From positions 9,792-73,791 of the forward strand of contig NZ_BMWD01000006.1 of NCBI RefSeq assembly GCF_014651055.1: a stretch of 64,000 nt of DNA, written 5' to 3'. Position numbers and translations under genes: made by a program. The stretch is from Streptomyces fructofermentans (lineage in GTDB: Bacteria; Actinomycetota; Actinomycetes; Streptomycetales; Streptomycetaceae). The number at the start of each line of letters is the position of its first letter. Position 1 is the first letter of the stretch. Shown here in pieces: positions 1 through 9,317 of this stretch. Under the pieces are notes generated by a model that did no database searches, had not been told where the DNA came from, and saw only the letters and a list, made by a program, of their open reading frames with translations.

Positions 1-33
1 CGGGGGGCGCCCGCCTGCCGGTGGGGGCCGCGG

Positions 34-1806
34 CTACAGCCCGGCGATGGGGTTCTTCAGGGTGCCGACGAGCTGGAGGGCGCCCGCCGGGTCCGAGAGG
101 TCCACCATCTGCTTGTTGTCGCGCAGTTGCAGCCGGTTGAGGCAGGACAGCGCGAACTCCGGGGCGAACATGTCGTACTGCCGGAACTTGTCGGCGAGTT
201 CGGGCGTGGACGCCTGGTACTCGCGTACGCAGTCGGCGACCGTGCGCCAGAAGTCCGCCTCGTCGAGCACGCCCTCGCCGGCCAGGTTCGCGGCGAGGAA
301 GCGGAAGAAGCAGTCGAAGACGTCCGTGAAGATCGACAGGAGCTTGGTGTCCTCGGGCACGTCGACCCGCAGCCGCTCGACCGTGGGCGGCAGGACCGCG
401 TCCGGGTCCATGACGGCGATCTCCTCGGCGATGTCCTTGTAGACCGCCCGCTCGACCGCGCCGTCCTTCAGGACGAGGATGACGTTCTCGCCGTGCGGCA
501 TGTACACCAGGTCGTACGCGTAGAAGCTGTGCAGCAGCGGCGTGAGGTACGCGCGCAGATAGCGGCGCAGCCACTCCACCGGCGTGAGGCCGGAGCGCTC
601 GATCAGCGCGGCGGCGATCGACGCGCCCTCGTGGTCGACGTGCACCAGCGCGGCCATGGTGGCCAGGCTCTCGCCGTCCCGCAGCGAGGCGACCGGGCTC
701 TCCCGCCACAGCGCCGCGAGCATCTTGCGGTACGGCGAGTAGCGGTCGGTGGCCGCCTCGTACTCCAGGTGCCGGTAGCCGACGGCCGCCCGTTCGCGGA
801 TGATCGACAGGCCGGTCGACCGCAGCACGGGGTCGTTCTCGATGAGCTGGGCGAGCCAGTCGTTGATGGCCGGGGTCGCCTCCATGTAGGCGGCGGACAG
901 GCCGCGCATGAAGCCCATGTTGATGACCGACAGGGCGGTCTTCACATAGTGCTTGCCGGGCGCGCTCCGGTTGAAGAAGGTCCGGATCGACTGCTGGGCC
1001 ACGTACTCGTCGTCGCCCTCGCCGAGGCACACGAGGTGCCGCCGGGCGACCTCGGCGGCGAAGGTGACGGTGAGCTTGTTCCACCACTGCCAGGGATGCA
1101 CCGGGATGAGCAGGTAGTCGCCCGGGTCCAGGTCCTGCTCGCGCAGGACGCGGTCGAAGCGCTCCAGCGTCCCGGCGCCCAGCTCCTCGCGCAGGAACGA
1201 CTCGTACTCCACACCCACGCCCGCCGTGAACGCGGCCCGCGAACGGTGCGCGGCGAGCCACACCAACCGCACCGGGTTCGCGGTCTCCGGCGCGTACGAG
1301 AGGTACTCGTGGACGCCGAAGCCGAGGCGGCCGTTGTTGGCGACGAAGCAGGGGTGGCCCTCCGTCATCCCCGTCTCGATGTCCTGGAAGCCGCTCCCCG
1401 CGAGCTCCGCCGAGGTCACCTCGGGCTTGGTGAGTTTGTAGCAGGTGCCGGCCAGGGTGGAGGAGATCTCCTCCAGGTACACCGGCAGCACCTCCTCGCC
1501 GAGACCGAGCGACTTCTGCATCTCGATGATGAAGGCCAGCGCTGCGAGGGGGAGTTCGGAGCCGTCCCGGTGCCGGGTGATCGACTCCGGGTCGATCTGC
1601 CAGTGCTCCAGGCCCCGGACGGTCGCGGTGAAGCGGTACCGGGTGAGGCCGTCGTCGCTGCGGACCTCGTACGTGTCCTCGCCGGTGGACTCCGGCGTGA
1701 TCAGCCGTTCGTGGGAGAACTCGGCGAGGGCCTTGCGCAGGAGCAGGCGGTTGGCCCGCGCCCAGCGTCGGGGGGACAGGTGCGCCACGGCGTCGGACAG
1801 GGTCAC
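34..1806 (-). CDS. desD: DesD, NRPS-independent siderophore synthetase
   Basis: Belongs to the IucA/IucC family. In desferrioxamine synthesis it is known to join N-hydroxy-N-acyl-cadaverine units with ATP, oligomerising and cyclising them. The 590 residues are the normal family length. Visible family motifs are the GHP...NNGRLGFG segment (about 150-164), HPWQ (237-240), the QQSIRT and GKHYVKT nucleotide-binding stretch (271-290) and the MPHGENVIL stretch towards the C-terminus. The start is GTG and overlaps the desC stop by 4 bp, so translation is probably coupled. It is the last gene of desABCD. Only 33 bases follow it in this window, so its terminator is not visible. Expression should follow the iron box upstream of desA. 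Confidence 0.96.
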   Translation of the reverse strand: MTLSDAVAHLSPRRWARANRLLLRKALAEFSHERLITPESTGEDTYEVRSDDGLTRYRFTATVRGLEHWQIDPESITRHRDGSELPLAALAFIIEMQKSLGLGEEVLPVYLEEISSTLAGTCYKLTKPEVTSAELAGSGFQDIETGMTEGHPCFVANNGRLGFGVHEYLSYAPETANPVRLVWLAAHRSRAAFTAGVGVEYESFLREELGAGTLERFDRVLREQDLDPGDYLLIPVHPWQWWNKLTVTFAAEVARRHLVCLGEGDDEYVAQQSIRTFFNRSAPGKHYVKTALSVINMGFMRGLSAAYMEATPAINDWLAQLIENDPVLRSTGLSIIRERAAVGYRHLEYEAATDRYSPYRKMLAALWRESPVASLRDGESLATMAALVHVDHEGASIAAALIERSGLTPVEWLRRYLRAYLTPLLHSFYAYDLVYMPHGENVILVLKDGAVERAVYKDIAEEIAVMDPDAVLPPTVERLRVDVPEDTKLLSIFTDVFDCFFRFLAANLAGEGVLDEADFWRTVADCVREYQASTPELADKFRQYDMFAPEFALSCLNRLQLRDNKQMVDLSDPAGALQLVGTLKNPIAGL

Positions 1807-2360
1807 AGGGCCACTCCTCGGGCAGCCAGGAAGTCCTCGCGCGTGCAGAAGGACAGCAGCGCGCGCTTCTCCGGCTTCTGGATCTCTCGCGCCGGCACGA
1901 AACCGACGATCTCGTTCAGGGCGTGCACGGCCCGGTTCCCGACGTCCGGTTCGACGACGACCCGGCGGGTGCGCGGGTCGGCGAACAGGGAGTCCATCAC
2001 CGCGGTGATCACGGCACGCGTGAAGCCGTGCACGGGCCGGTCGGTCGGTGCCACCAGGAAGTGCATGCCGACATCGCCCGGTTCGGGCTCGTACAGGCCG
2101 ACCAGCTCGACGTACCGCGGGTCGTAGCTCTCCATCAGGAACGCCGGGACGCCGTCGCGCAGCCCGATGAACGCGTGGTGGTGCTCGGCGGCCGTGACGG
2201 CCATGTACTCGCGCTCCACGTCCTGGAGCCGCGCGTCCTGCATCATCCAGTACGCGGCCTTCGGGTGCGTGACCCAGGAGTGCAGCAGCTCGGCGTCCCG
2301 CAGGGGGTCGAGCGGCCGGAGTCCGAGGGTGCCGACCGAGTCGCCGGCGGGGCGGCTCAT
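1803..2360 (-). CDS. desC: DesC, N-hydroxycadaverine acyltransferase
   Basis: A GNAT-type acyltransferase of the siderophore family. In the known pathway it transfers an acetyl or succinyl group from CoA to N-hydroxycadaverine, giving the hydroxamate that DesD condenses. The 185-residue length is typical. It contains the family-like stretch [20 protein letters not shown] (about 103-122), followed by the GMHFLVAP acyl-CoA region. The start is ATG. It overlaps both neighbours by 4 bp (stop of desB, start of desD), the usual sign of coupled translation. The assignment rests on both sequence and context; acyl specificity cannot be read from the sequence. Confidence 0.94.
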   Translation of the reverse strand: MSRPAGDSVGTLGLRPLDPLRDAELLHSWVTHPKAAYWMMQDARLQDVEREYMAVTAAEHHHAFIGLRDGVPAFLMESYDPRYVELVGLYEPEPGDVGMHFLVAPTDRPVHGFTRAVITAVMDSLFADPRTRRVVVEPDVGNRAVHALNEIVGFVPAREIQKPEKRALLSFCTREDFLAARGVAL

Positions 2361-3634
2361 ACGGCGAACTCCTGGAACGCGACGGACTTCTCGACCGGGT
2401 AGTACTCGGTGCCGAGCAGCTCCCTGATGATGGACGCGTTGCGGTAGGGGCCCATGCCCAGGTCGGGCGAGGTGATCGAGTGGGTGTGGACCCCGGCGTT
2501 CTGGAGGAAGATGCCGCGTCCCGTGACGTCGATGGAGTAGTTGCGCGCCACGTCGTGGTTGCCCCGCGTGTCGTAGCGGATGCGGTCGCGCACGGGCTTC
2601 AGGAAGGCGGGTTCGGTGTACTTGTAGCCGGTCGCCAGGACCAGCCCCTCGGAGTGCAGCTCGTAGTCCTTCCCCTGCTCCTGCTGGCGCAGTCCGAGCG
2701 TGTACGTGCCGTTCTCGTGACTCGCCGAGGTGAGCGACGAGTTGGTGAGCAGCCGGGTGGGGACCGGACCGCCGATGCTCTTCTGGTACAGCAGGTCGAA
2801 GATCGCGTCGATCAGCTCGCCGTCGATCCCCTTGAACAGGCCCTTCTGCTCGGTCTGGAGGCGGTAGCGGGTCTCCTCGGGCAGCGCGTGGAAGTAGTCG
2901 ATGTACTCCGGGGAGGTCATCTCCAGCGTGAGCTTGGTGTACTCCAGCGGGAAGAACCGCGGGGAGCGCGTGACCCAGTTCAGCCGGTAGCCGTGGACGT
3001 CGATCTCACCGAGCAGGTCGTGGTAGATCTCCGCGGCGGACTGGCCGCTGCCCACGAGCGTGATCGACTTCTTCCGCTGGAGCTCGCGCTTGTGCTGCTG
3101 GTAGCGGGAGTTGTGGATGAAGTCGCCGCCGAGGCCGGCGCAGGCCTCGGGTATGTACGGGGGGGTGCCGGTGCCGAGCACGAGCCGGCGGGCGCGCAGC
3201 ACGTCGCCAGCGGTGGTGCGCACGACGTACACGTCGTCCTCGAACGTCACCTCGGCGACCGTGGTGCCGAAACGGATGCTGGACAGCTTCGAGGCGGCCC
3301 AGCGGCAGTAGTCGTCGTACTCGACACGCAGCGGGTAGAAGTTCTCCCGGATGTAGAACGAGTAGAGACGGCCCGATTCCTTCAGGTAGTTGAGGAAGGA
3401 GTACGGGGACGTCGGGTCGGCCAGCGTGACGAGGTCGGACATGAACGGGGTCTGGAGGTGCGCGCCCTCCAGGAACATGCCGGAGTGCCATTCGAAGTCC
3501 GGCTTGGACTCCAGGAAGACGCCGTCGAGCTCGTCGATCGGCTCGGTGAGGCAGGCGAGGCCGAGGTTGAAGGGGCCCAGCCCGATCCCCACGAAGTCGT
3601 GGGTCTTCTCACGGGATTCAGGAAGCGCGGTCAA
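2357..3634 (-). CDS. desB: DesB, cadaverine N-monooxygenase
   Basis: A flavin-dependent N-hydroxylating monooxygenase of the lysine/ornithine N-hydroxylase family, expected to convert cadaverine to N-hydroxycadaverine using FAD, NADPH and O2. The FAD-binding motif GIGLGPFN is at 16-23, the NADPH motif GSGQSAAE at about 195-202 and the ATGY motif at 334-337. The 425-residue length is normal. The only reasonable start is TTG at 3634 (L-T-A-L-P), since no ATG or GTG lies in frame before the FAD motif. A GGGAG stretch lies a few bases upstream. The gene overlaps desA by 17 bp, so the rare start may be supported by translational coupling. Confidence 0.95.
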   Translation of the reverse strand: MTALPESREKTHDFVGIGLGPFNLGLACLTEPIDELDGVFLESKPDFEWHSGMFLEGAHLQTPFMSDLVTLADPTSPYSFLNYLKESGRLYSFYIRENFYPLRVEYDDYCRWAASKLSSIRFGTTVAEVTFEDDVYVVRTTAGDVLRARRLVLGTGTPPYIPEACAGLGGDFIHNSRYQQHKRELQRKKSITLVGSGQSAAEIYHDLLGEIDVHGYRLNWVTRSPRFFPLEYTKLTLEMTSPEYIDYFHALPEETRYRLQTEQKGLFKGIDGELIDAIFDLLYQKSIGGPVPTRLLTNSSLTSASHENGTYTLGLRQQEQGKDYELHSEGLVLATGYKYTEPAFLKPVRDRIRYDTRGNHDVARNYSIDVTGRGIFLQNAGVHTHSITSPDLGMGPYRNASIIRELLGTEYYPVEKSVAFQEFAV

Positions 3635-5060
3635 GGGACTCTCCCAGGTACTGCTCGGCGTGGCCGGCGATCAGGTCGAGCACGGCGGAGATGTCGTCCG
3701 CGGTGGTCTCGGGGTTGAGCAGGGTGAACTTGAGGAAATGGCGCCCGCCGACCTTGGTGCCCGCGACGACGGCGTCACCGGAGGCGAACAGGGCCTTGCG
3801 GGCGTAAAGGTTGGCGCGGTCGATCTCGGCAGGGTCGGTGACGCTCGCCGGGATGTAGCGGAAGACCAGGGTGGACAGCGAGGGTTCGACCACGACGTCG
3901 TACCGCGGGTCCGCGGCCAGCATCCGCCAGCCCTGCGCCGCCAGTTCGCAGACCTCGTCGAAGAGCGTGCCGATGCCGTCGGCCCCCATCACGCGCAGCG
4001 TCATCCACAGCTTGAGGGCGTCGAAGCGGCGGGTGGTCTGGAGGGACTTGTCGACCTGGTTGGGGATGCGCTCGTGCACCATGCGGCGCGGGTTGAGGTA
4101 CTCCGCGTGGTATGTGGCGTGCCGCAGGGTGGCCGCGTCCCGGACCAGGAGGGCGGACGAACTCACCGGCTGGAAGAAGGACTTGTGGTAGTCCACGGTC
4201 ACCGAGTCGGCGCGCTCGATGCCGTCGATGCGGTCCCGGTTCCGCAGCGAGGCGAGCAGTCCGCAGCCGTACGCGGCGTCCACGTGCATCCAGGTCCCGA
4301 ACTGCTCGCAGAGCTCGGCGATCTCGGGCAGCGGGTCGATGGAGCCGAAGTCCGTGGTGCCGGCGGTCGCGACGACGGCCATGGGCACCAGGCCGTCCCG
4401 CCGGCAGCGCTCCAACTCGTGGGCGAGGGCGACCGTCTGCATCCGCTTGTCCTGGCCCACGGGGATCGACACCACCGAGTCGGCGCTCAGGCCCAGCAGT
4501 TTGGCGGACTTCCGGACGCTGAAGTGGCTCACCTCGGAGGCGAAGATCCGCAGGTCGGCGAGCGACTCGCTCTTCGCCTCCTCGCGGGCCAGCAGCAGCG
4601 CCTGGAGGTTGGACTGGGTACCGCCGCTCGTGAACACGCCGTCGGCGGCCGGTCCGAGGCCGATGCGCTCGGTGGTCCAGTCGACCAGCTTGCGTTCGAT
4701 CAGGGTGCCGCCGGCCGACTGGTCCCAGGTGTCCAGGGAGGAGTTGACGGCGGAGATGACCGCCTCGCCGAGCACGGCCGGTATGACCACGGGGCAGTTG
4801 AGGTGCGCGAGGTAGCGCGGGTGGTGGAAGTAGACGGCGTCGCGCAGGTAGACCTCTTCGAGCTCGTCCAGCGCGGCGCCCTCGTCGAGGAGCGGCCTGT
4901 CCAGGTCGATGCCGTCGATGCGCGGGGCGAGCTCGTCGACGGCGACACCGGTGAACGGCCGCTTCGTGGCGGCGAGTTTGGCCGCCACCCGCTCGACGCC
5001 TTCGGTCACGGAGCGGCGGTACCGCTCCGCCGTCGTGTCATTGAGCAGGTGCGAGCGCAT
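3618..5060 (-). CDS. desA: DesA, PLP-dependent lysine decarboxylase
   Basis: A group II pyridoxal-phosphate decarboxylase. It makes cadaverine from lysine, the first committed step of desferrioxamine synthesis. The Schiff-base lysine is K293 in VDYHK, the PLP-nitrogen aspartate is D261 in HVDAAYG and the ring-stacking histidine is probably H179 in SEVSHF. At 480 residues it matches the family. The ATG start follows GGAGG by about 10 bases. It is the first gene of desABCD. An iron box (5110-5128) lies about 50 bp upstream, so repression by a DmdR1/DtxR-type iron regulator is expected. Confidence 0.96.
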   Translation of the reverse strand: MRSHLLNDTTAERYRRSVTEGVERVAAKLAATKRPFTGVAVDELAPRIDGIDLDRPLLDEGAALDELEEVYLRDAVYFHHPRYLAHLNCPVVIPAVLGEAVISAVNSSLDTWDQSAGGTLIERKLVDWTTERIGLGPAADGVFTSGGTQSNLQALLLAREEAKSESLADLRIFASEVSHFSVRKSAKLLGLSADSVVSIPVGQDKRMQTVALAHELERCRRDGLVPMAVVATAGTTDFGSIDPLPEIAELCEQFGTWMHVDAAYGCGLLASLRNRDRIDGIERADSVTVDYHKSFFQPVSSSALLVRDAATLRHATYHAEYLNPRRMVHERIPNQVDKSLQTTRRFDALKLWMTLRVMGADGIGTLFDEVCELAAQGWRMLAADPRYDVVVEPSLSTLVFRYIPASVTDPAEIDRANLYARKALFASGDAVVAGTKVGGRHFLKFTLLNPETTADDISAVLDLIAGHAEQYLGESLDRAS

Positions 5061-5109
5061 GTGAAGTGCCTCCGGGGACGGGAGAGGGACGTGTTCGCTG
5101 GGATGGAAC

Positions 5110-5128
5110 TTAGGTTAGCCTAACCAAA
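5110..5128 (-). promoter_or_regulatory. Iron box upstream of desA
   Basis: TTAGGTTAGCCTAACCAAA contains the 13-bp dyad GGTTAG-C-CTAACC (5113-5125). This matches the known 19-bp actinobacterial DmdR1/DtxR/IdeR iron box. It sits about 50 bp upstream of the desA start, where a bound repressor would block the promoter. The same 13-bp core recurs upstream of desE. Confidence 0.93.
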
Positions 5129-5958
5129 GTTCATCTTGGAATGCGCCCCTCCGGTAACCGTGGCGCTGTGACGTAGCACTCTCCACGGCCGCACGGTCGC
5201 ACGGCCGCACGGCCGTACGGTCGCTCCGCGCTCCGACCGGACGTGCCCGCGCGAGGGTGGCGGGCGGGCCGGACCGCGATGCCCGCGTACGGGGGCCTCG
5301 GCCGCGCGGAGTCGGGCCGGCGCGGACCGTGACGGTACCGGTTCGGGTCGCTGCGCCTGCGGGGTGACGGAGTGTCGGGTGGCGGGTGGGGTTCCGTGTT
5401 GCCCGATCGGCCCACCCGGGTTCGTGCGGGCGCGGTGCCGCCGGGGTGGGGGCGCGGGCGTCGCGGGCGCGGACCTCGTGGGGGTGTGGGGTTGAGTACG
5501 GGCGCGGTGGCGGGGCGTTCGGGAGTGTGCGACCGCTCGCGCGTCGCCGGGGCGTCGATCCGGGACCTCCGTACGCCACTGACGCGGAGGGCTTCCGCGC
5601 TCCGGGCCCGGAGCGGGTCCGCGTCCGCGCGCTGGTCCGGGGTCCGTGCGGCGGTGGGGCCCCGTGGGCGACGGACGGAGGCGGCAATCAGGGGGAGGGG
5701 GAGACGGGGCCGGGGCGGGGCGGGGTGGGGGAGCCGGACGCGGGGGAGGCCGGGCGGGGCCCCGGAGCCGCCCTCGGCCGGCGGGGGCGGCGTGGGCCGC
5801 CGCGACCGGGCCGCCCGAGGGCGGGGACGCGGGGCGGTGCGGCCGCCGCCGTGCTCGCGCGGGCTCCGGAGTCGCCCCGGGAGGCAGGCGCCGCCTGCGC
5901 GGCCGGGCTCAGGGCGCCCCGCAGAGGGGTGCCCGGAGCCGGACCGCGGACGCGGGGA
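5129..5958. other. Non-coding GC-rich gap between desA and desE
   Basis: There is no convincing gene in about 830 bases. Open frames exist on both strands but their translations are Arg/Pro/Gly-rich and unlike any family. A short-period repeat of GCACGGCCGCACGGTC type lies near 5186-5225, and a G-run cluster at 5691-5741. In S. coelicolor, from memory, desF (a ferrisiderophore reductase-like flavoprotein) occupies this place; nothing like it is visible here. A weak imperfect hairpin near 5912-5934 could end the desE transcript. Confidence 0.7.
5691..5741 (+). other. G-run cluster, potential G-quadruplex
   Basis: Seven or more runs of four or five G within about 50 bases, separated by one to four bases, on the plus strand downstream of desE. 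The spacing fits the usual four-run G-quadruplex pattern several times over. Function is unknown. For the leftward desE transcript the G-rich strand is the template. Confidence 0.6.
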
Positions 5959-7005
5959 TCAGGCGACCTTCTTCGCCTTCTCGATGGCCTCGGCGAGGTT
6001 GTTCAGCATCGGGGTGCACTTGTCGTAGGACAGGATCGGCTCGGGAGTGCGCGCGACGACCTGGCCGGCCTTGACGGCGGGCAGCTTCTTCCAGGTGCTC
6101 TCGGTGATGTCGGCGGGCTGGATGGTCGCGGTGCGGTCGTCCATGATGATGACGTCCGCCGGGTACTTGTCGACGTTCTCCCAGCTGAGGTTCTCGAACC
6201 AGCCACCGCTCGCCTTGAGCGCCTTGGCGGAGGGCTCCACGAGGTTCACGCCGAGGGCCTTGTAGTACTCCAGGTCGATGGAGAAGTTCGAGCCGGACAC
6301 GTAGAAGATGTCCTGGCTGGCCGAGCCGACGAGGACCTTGATCTCGGGGCGGGCCTTGGCGGCCTTGCGCAGGCGCTCGGCGGCCTTCTCGAAGTTCTTC
6401 TTCGCCTCGACGATTTTGGCCGCCCTGACGTCGGCGCCCAGCGACTCGGCGAGCGCGAGCATGCGCTCCAGCGGCTTGGGGAGCTGGCGGTCGAAGACGG
6501 AGATGCCGACGCTCGGGGCGAGCTTGGCGATCTTGTCCTTGGACTCCTCGGGGACGTACCAGAGGGTGCCCGCGTCGTCGAACATCGTCGAGATGAGGAC
6601 GTCGGGGGCCAGGCTCGCGTACTTCTCGATGTTGAACTGGCCCCAGGCGTTGCCGATGACCGTCAGCTTGCTGACGTCCATGTCGCCGGCCTGGACGTCG
6701 GCCTTGCCGTCCTTGGTCGTGGTCGGTCCGAAGACGCCCTTGACCTCGATGCCGTAGTCGTGGAGCGCGGCGGCGACACCGGTGAACGCGACGATGCTCG
6801 CCGGGGCCCTGTCCGTCCTCACCTTCGTGCCGCGGTCGTCCTCGAAGCTCCAGGGGCCCGCCGCGGCGCTCTTCGAAGCGTCCGCCGAGCCACCGCTCTT
6901 CGCGTCGTCGTCGCCGCAGGCGGCCAGCGCGGCGCCGAGGCCGATGGCGCCACCGGCGGCCAGGATGCCGCGGCGGGTGAGGTGGGTGGCACGGGCGTTG
7001 GGCAT
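5959..7005 (-). CDS. desE: DesE, ferrioxamine-binding lipoprotein
   Basis: Substrate-binding component of a siderophore ABC importer (FecB/FhuD class), expected to capture ferrioxamine outside the membrane. From the ATG at 7005 the protein has 348 residues. It carries a twin-arginine-like leader (TRRGIL, 10-15) and a lipobox LAAC with C30 as the lipidated residue, followed by GDDD. An in-frame GTG at 7041 would add 12 unlikely residues before the leader. Permease and ATPase genes are not adjacent. An iron box at 7057-7075 lies about 50 bp upstream. The gene is transcribed separately from desABCD but in the same direction, which supports joint iron control. Confidence 0.92.
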   Translation of the reverse strand: MPNARATHLTRRGILAAGGAIGLGAALAACGDDDAKSGGSADASKSAAAGPWSFEDDRGTKVRTDRAPASIVAFTGVAAALHDYGIEVKGVFGPTTTKDGKADVQAGDMDVSKLTVIGNAWGQFNIEKYASLAPDVLISTMFDDAGTLWYVPEESKDKIAKLAPSVGISVFDRQLPKPLERMLALAESLGADVRAAKIVEAKKNFEKAAERLRKAAKARPEIKVLVGSASQDIFYVSGSNFSIDLEYYKALGVNLVEPSAKALKASGGWFENLSWENVDKYPADVIIMDDRTATIQPADITESTWKKLPAVKAGQVVARTPEPILSYDKCTPMLNNLAEAIEKAKKVA

Positions 7006-7056
7006 GGCTTTGGCTGCTTTCGAACAGGGCGGGTGACCCACCGGACAACTGCGAAG

Positions 7057-7075
7057 GTAGGTTAGCCTAACCTCA
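7057..7075 (-). promoter_or_regulatory. Iron box upstream of desE
   Basis: The core GGTTAG-C-CTAACC at 7060-7072 is identical to that upstream of desA and fits the DmdR1/DtxR consensus. It sits about 52 bp upstream of the desE start. Confidence 0.93.
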
Positions 7076-7142
7076 TCATCTGCCCGCCGTGGGGGGTCCC
7101 ACCTGCGCGAACGCGCAATGGCCTCCGGCCCGGTCCGGTGGA

Positions 7143-7169
7143 CTGCCCCGGAGTTCGGGGACGGGGCAG
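7143..7169 (-). terminator. Possible terminator of the leucine-catabolic operon
   Basis: CTGCCCC (7143-7149) and GGGGCAG (7163-7169) form a 7-bp stem about 20 bases past the acyl-CoA dehydrogenase stop. There is no clear U-tract, so this is only a candidate. Confidence 0.4.
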
Positions 7170-7188
7170 CACCGGTGTCCGTCGACTT

Positions 7189-8355
7189 TCAGCCGGACAG
7201 GCCCAACTCCCGCGCGATCAGCATCCGCTGGACCTCGCTCGTGCCCTCGCCGATCTCCAGGATCTTCGAGTCGCGCCACATGCGGGCGACCGGGTACTCG
7301 TTCATGAAGCCGTAGCCGCCGTGGATCTGGGTGGCGTCACGGGCGTTGTCCACGGCGATCGTGGAGGAGTAGAGCTTGGCGACCGCCGCCTCCTTCTTGA
7401 AGGGCTCCCCCGCGACGAGGCGGGACGCGGCGTCGCGCCAGCCGACACGGGCCATGTGGGCCTTCATCTCCATGTCGGCGATCTTGAACTGGATCGACTG
7501 GTTGGCGCCGATCGGGCGCCCGAACGCGTGCCGCTCCTTGGCGTACCTGACCGACTCGTCGACACAGCCCTGGGCGAGCCCCGTGGCCAGCGCCGCGATG
7601 GCGATGCGGCCCTCGTCCAGGATCCGCAGGAACTGCGCGTAGCCGCGGCCCTCCTCGCCGAGCAGGTTGGCCGCCGGGACGCGCACGTCCGCGAAGGACA
7701 GCTCACGGGTGTCGGAGGCGTTCCAGCCGACCTTCGAGTACGGGGCCGCGACCGTGAAGCCGGGGGTGCCGGAGGGGACGATGATCGCGGAGATCAGCGG
7801 CTTGCCGTCGGGCTTGCGGCCGGTGACCGCGGTGACCGTCACCAGGCCCGTGATGTCGGTGCCGGAGTTGGTGATGAAGCACTTGCTGCCGTTGATGACC
7901 CACTCGTCCGTCTCGGGGTCGAGCCGGGCCGTCGTGCGGGTGGCGCCCGCGTCGGAGCCTCCGTCGGGCTCGGTCAGGCCGAAGGCGCCGAGGATCTCGC
8001 CGGAGCACAGCCGGGGCAGCCACTCGGCCTTCTGGGCGTCGGTGCCGAACAGGTGGATCGGCATCGCGCCGAGCGAGACGCCCGCCTCCAGGGTGATGGC
8101 CACCGAGGAGTCCACGCGGGCGAGTTCCTCCAGGACGACGCCCAGCGCGAGGTAGTCGCCGCCCATGCCGCCGTGCTCCTCGGGGAACGGCAGCCCGAAC
8201 AGGCCCATGCGGCCCATCTCCCGGACGATCTCGTACGGGAACTCGTGGCGCTCGTAGAAGTCGCCGATCTTCGGGGCCACGACGTCGCGGGCGAACTCCG
8301 CGACCGTGCGGCGCAGTTCGTCCAGCTCGGGGGAGAGGCGGTGGTCCAGGGACAT
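7189..8355 (-). CDS. Acyl-CoA dehydrogenase of the leucine operon
   Basis: A 388-residue FAD acyl-CoA dehydrogenase. The operon context points to isovaleryl-CoA or another branched-chain acyl-CoA as substrate. The start is ATG at 8355 (MSLDHRLSPELDE); the open frame runs further upstream but only through HMG-CoA lyase sequence in another frame. Family signatures include FGLTEPDGGSDA, KCFITNSGTD and GYGFMNEYP. The C-terminal EGTSE places a glutamate at about 370, the catalytic-base position of medium-chain-type enzymes. It begins 5 bp after the HMG-CoA lyase stop and is the last gene of the operon. Assignment to the family is firm; the exact chain specificity is inferred. Confidence 0.9.
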   Translation of the reverse strand: MSLDHRLSPELDELRRTVAEFARDVVAPKIGDFYERHEFPYEIVREMGRMGLFGLPFPEEHGGMGGDYLALGVVLEELARVDSSVAITLEAGVSLGAMPIHLFGTDAQKAEWLPRLCSGEILGAFGLTEPDGGSDAGATRTTARLDPETDEWVINGSKCFITNSGTDITGLVTVTAVTGRKPDGKPLISAIIVPSGTPGFTVAAPYSKVGWNASDTRELSFADVRVPAANLLGEEGRGYAQFLRILDEGRIAIAALATGLAQGCVDESVRYAKERHAFGRPIGANQSIQFKIADMEMKAHMARVGWRDAASRLVAGEPFKKEAAVAKLYSSTIAVDNARDATQIHGGYGFMNEYPVARMWRDSKILEIGEGTSEVQRMLIARELGLSG

Positions 8356-8360
8356 GGGGG

Positions 8361-9317
8361 TCACTCCTTGTGGGAGAGGGCGCGGACGGTGCGGGACGGG
8401 CTGGGTCGGCCCAGTTGTTCGGCCATCCACACGCTCGTGGCGATGAGGCGGTCGAGGTCGACCCCGGTGTCGATGCCGAGTCCTGTCAGCATCCACACGA
8501 GGTCTTCGGTGGCGAGGTTGCCGGTGGCGCTCTTCGCGTAGGGGCAGCCGCCGAGCCCTCCGGCGGACGCGTCCACGGTGGTCACGCCCTGTTCGAGCGC
8601 GGCCAGGGTGTTGGCGAGGGCCTGGCCGTACGTGTCGTGGAAGTGCACGCCGACGACGTCCGTGGGGACGCCCTGCCCGGCCAGCTCCGCGAGGAGCCGT
8701 CGTACGTGCCCCGGGGTGGCCACCCCGATCGTGTCGCCGAGGCTCAGCTCGTCGCAGCCCATGTCGAGCAGCGCCCGGCAGGCGCGGACGACCTGGGGGA
8801 CGGGGACGGGGCCCTCCCAGGGGTCGCCGAAGCACATGGAGAGGTAGCCGCGGACGTGCGCCCGCTCGGCCCGGGCCCGTGCGACCACCGGCTCGAACAT
8901 CGCGAACGCCTCGTCCACGGTCCGGTTCAGGTTGGCCCTGGCGAAGGACTCCGTGGCGCTGGCGAACACGGCGATGCGGGTCGCGCCGAGGGCCAGGGCG
9001 CGGTCCAGGCCGCGTTCGTTCGGGACGAGCACCGGAAGGGCCGTGCCGGACAGGTCGCCGAGATCGCGTACGAGGGGGAAGAGCTGCTCGGCGTCCGCCA
9101 GTTGGGGCACCCACTTGGGGTGGACGAAGCTGGTGGCCTCGATGGTGCCGAGCCCCGCCTCCGCCAGCCGCCGGACGAACTCCGCCTTGACCTCCGTCGG
9201 GACGGTCGCCTTCTCGTTCTGGAGTCCGTCCCGGGCGCCCACCTCGTGGATCCGCACCCGGGACGGGAGTCCCTCGGCCGGCACGGTCATCGGCAGCCCG
9301 AGTTCGGGAGTCGTCAT
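8361..9317 (-). CDS. Hydroxymethylglutaryl-CoA lyase
   Basis: Cleaves 3-hydroxy-3-methylglutaryl-CoA to acetyl-CoA and acetoacetate, the last step of leucine degradation. The 318-residue protein has the N-terminal [10 protein letters not shown] motif (R29, D30), the metal-binding histidines in VHFHD (225, 227) and the catalytic cysteine in [12 protein letters not shown] (C258). The ATG start overlaps the stop of the carboxylase alpha gene by 4 bp. The next gene starts 5 bp downstream, so the operon is tightly coupled. Confidence 0.95.
   Translation of the reverse strand: MTTPELGLPMTVPAEGLPSRVRIHEVGARDGLQNEKATVPTEVKAEFVRRLAEAGLGTIEATSFVHPKWVPQLADAEQLFPLVRDLGDLSGTALPVLVPNERGLDRALALGATRIAVFASATESFARANLNRTVDEAFAMFEPVVARARAERAHVRGYLSMCFGDPWEGPVPVPQVVRACRALLDMGCDELSLGDTIGVATPGHVRRLLAELAGQGVPTDVVGVHFHDTYGQALANTLAALEQGVTTVDASAGGLGGCPYAKSATGNLATEDLVWMLTGLGIDTGVDLDRLIATSVWMAEQLGRPSPSRTVRALSHKE

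Noticed and set aside
5131..5687. Minus-strand frames in the desA-desE gap
   Set aside because: Arg/Pro-rich low-complexity translations without a flavoprotein or any other motif; not accepted as desF or a small gene.
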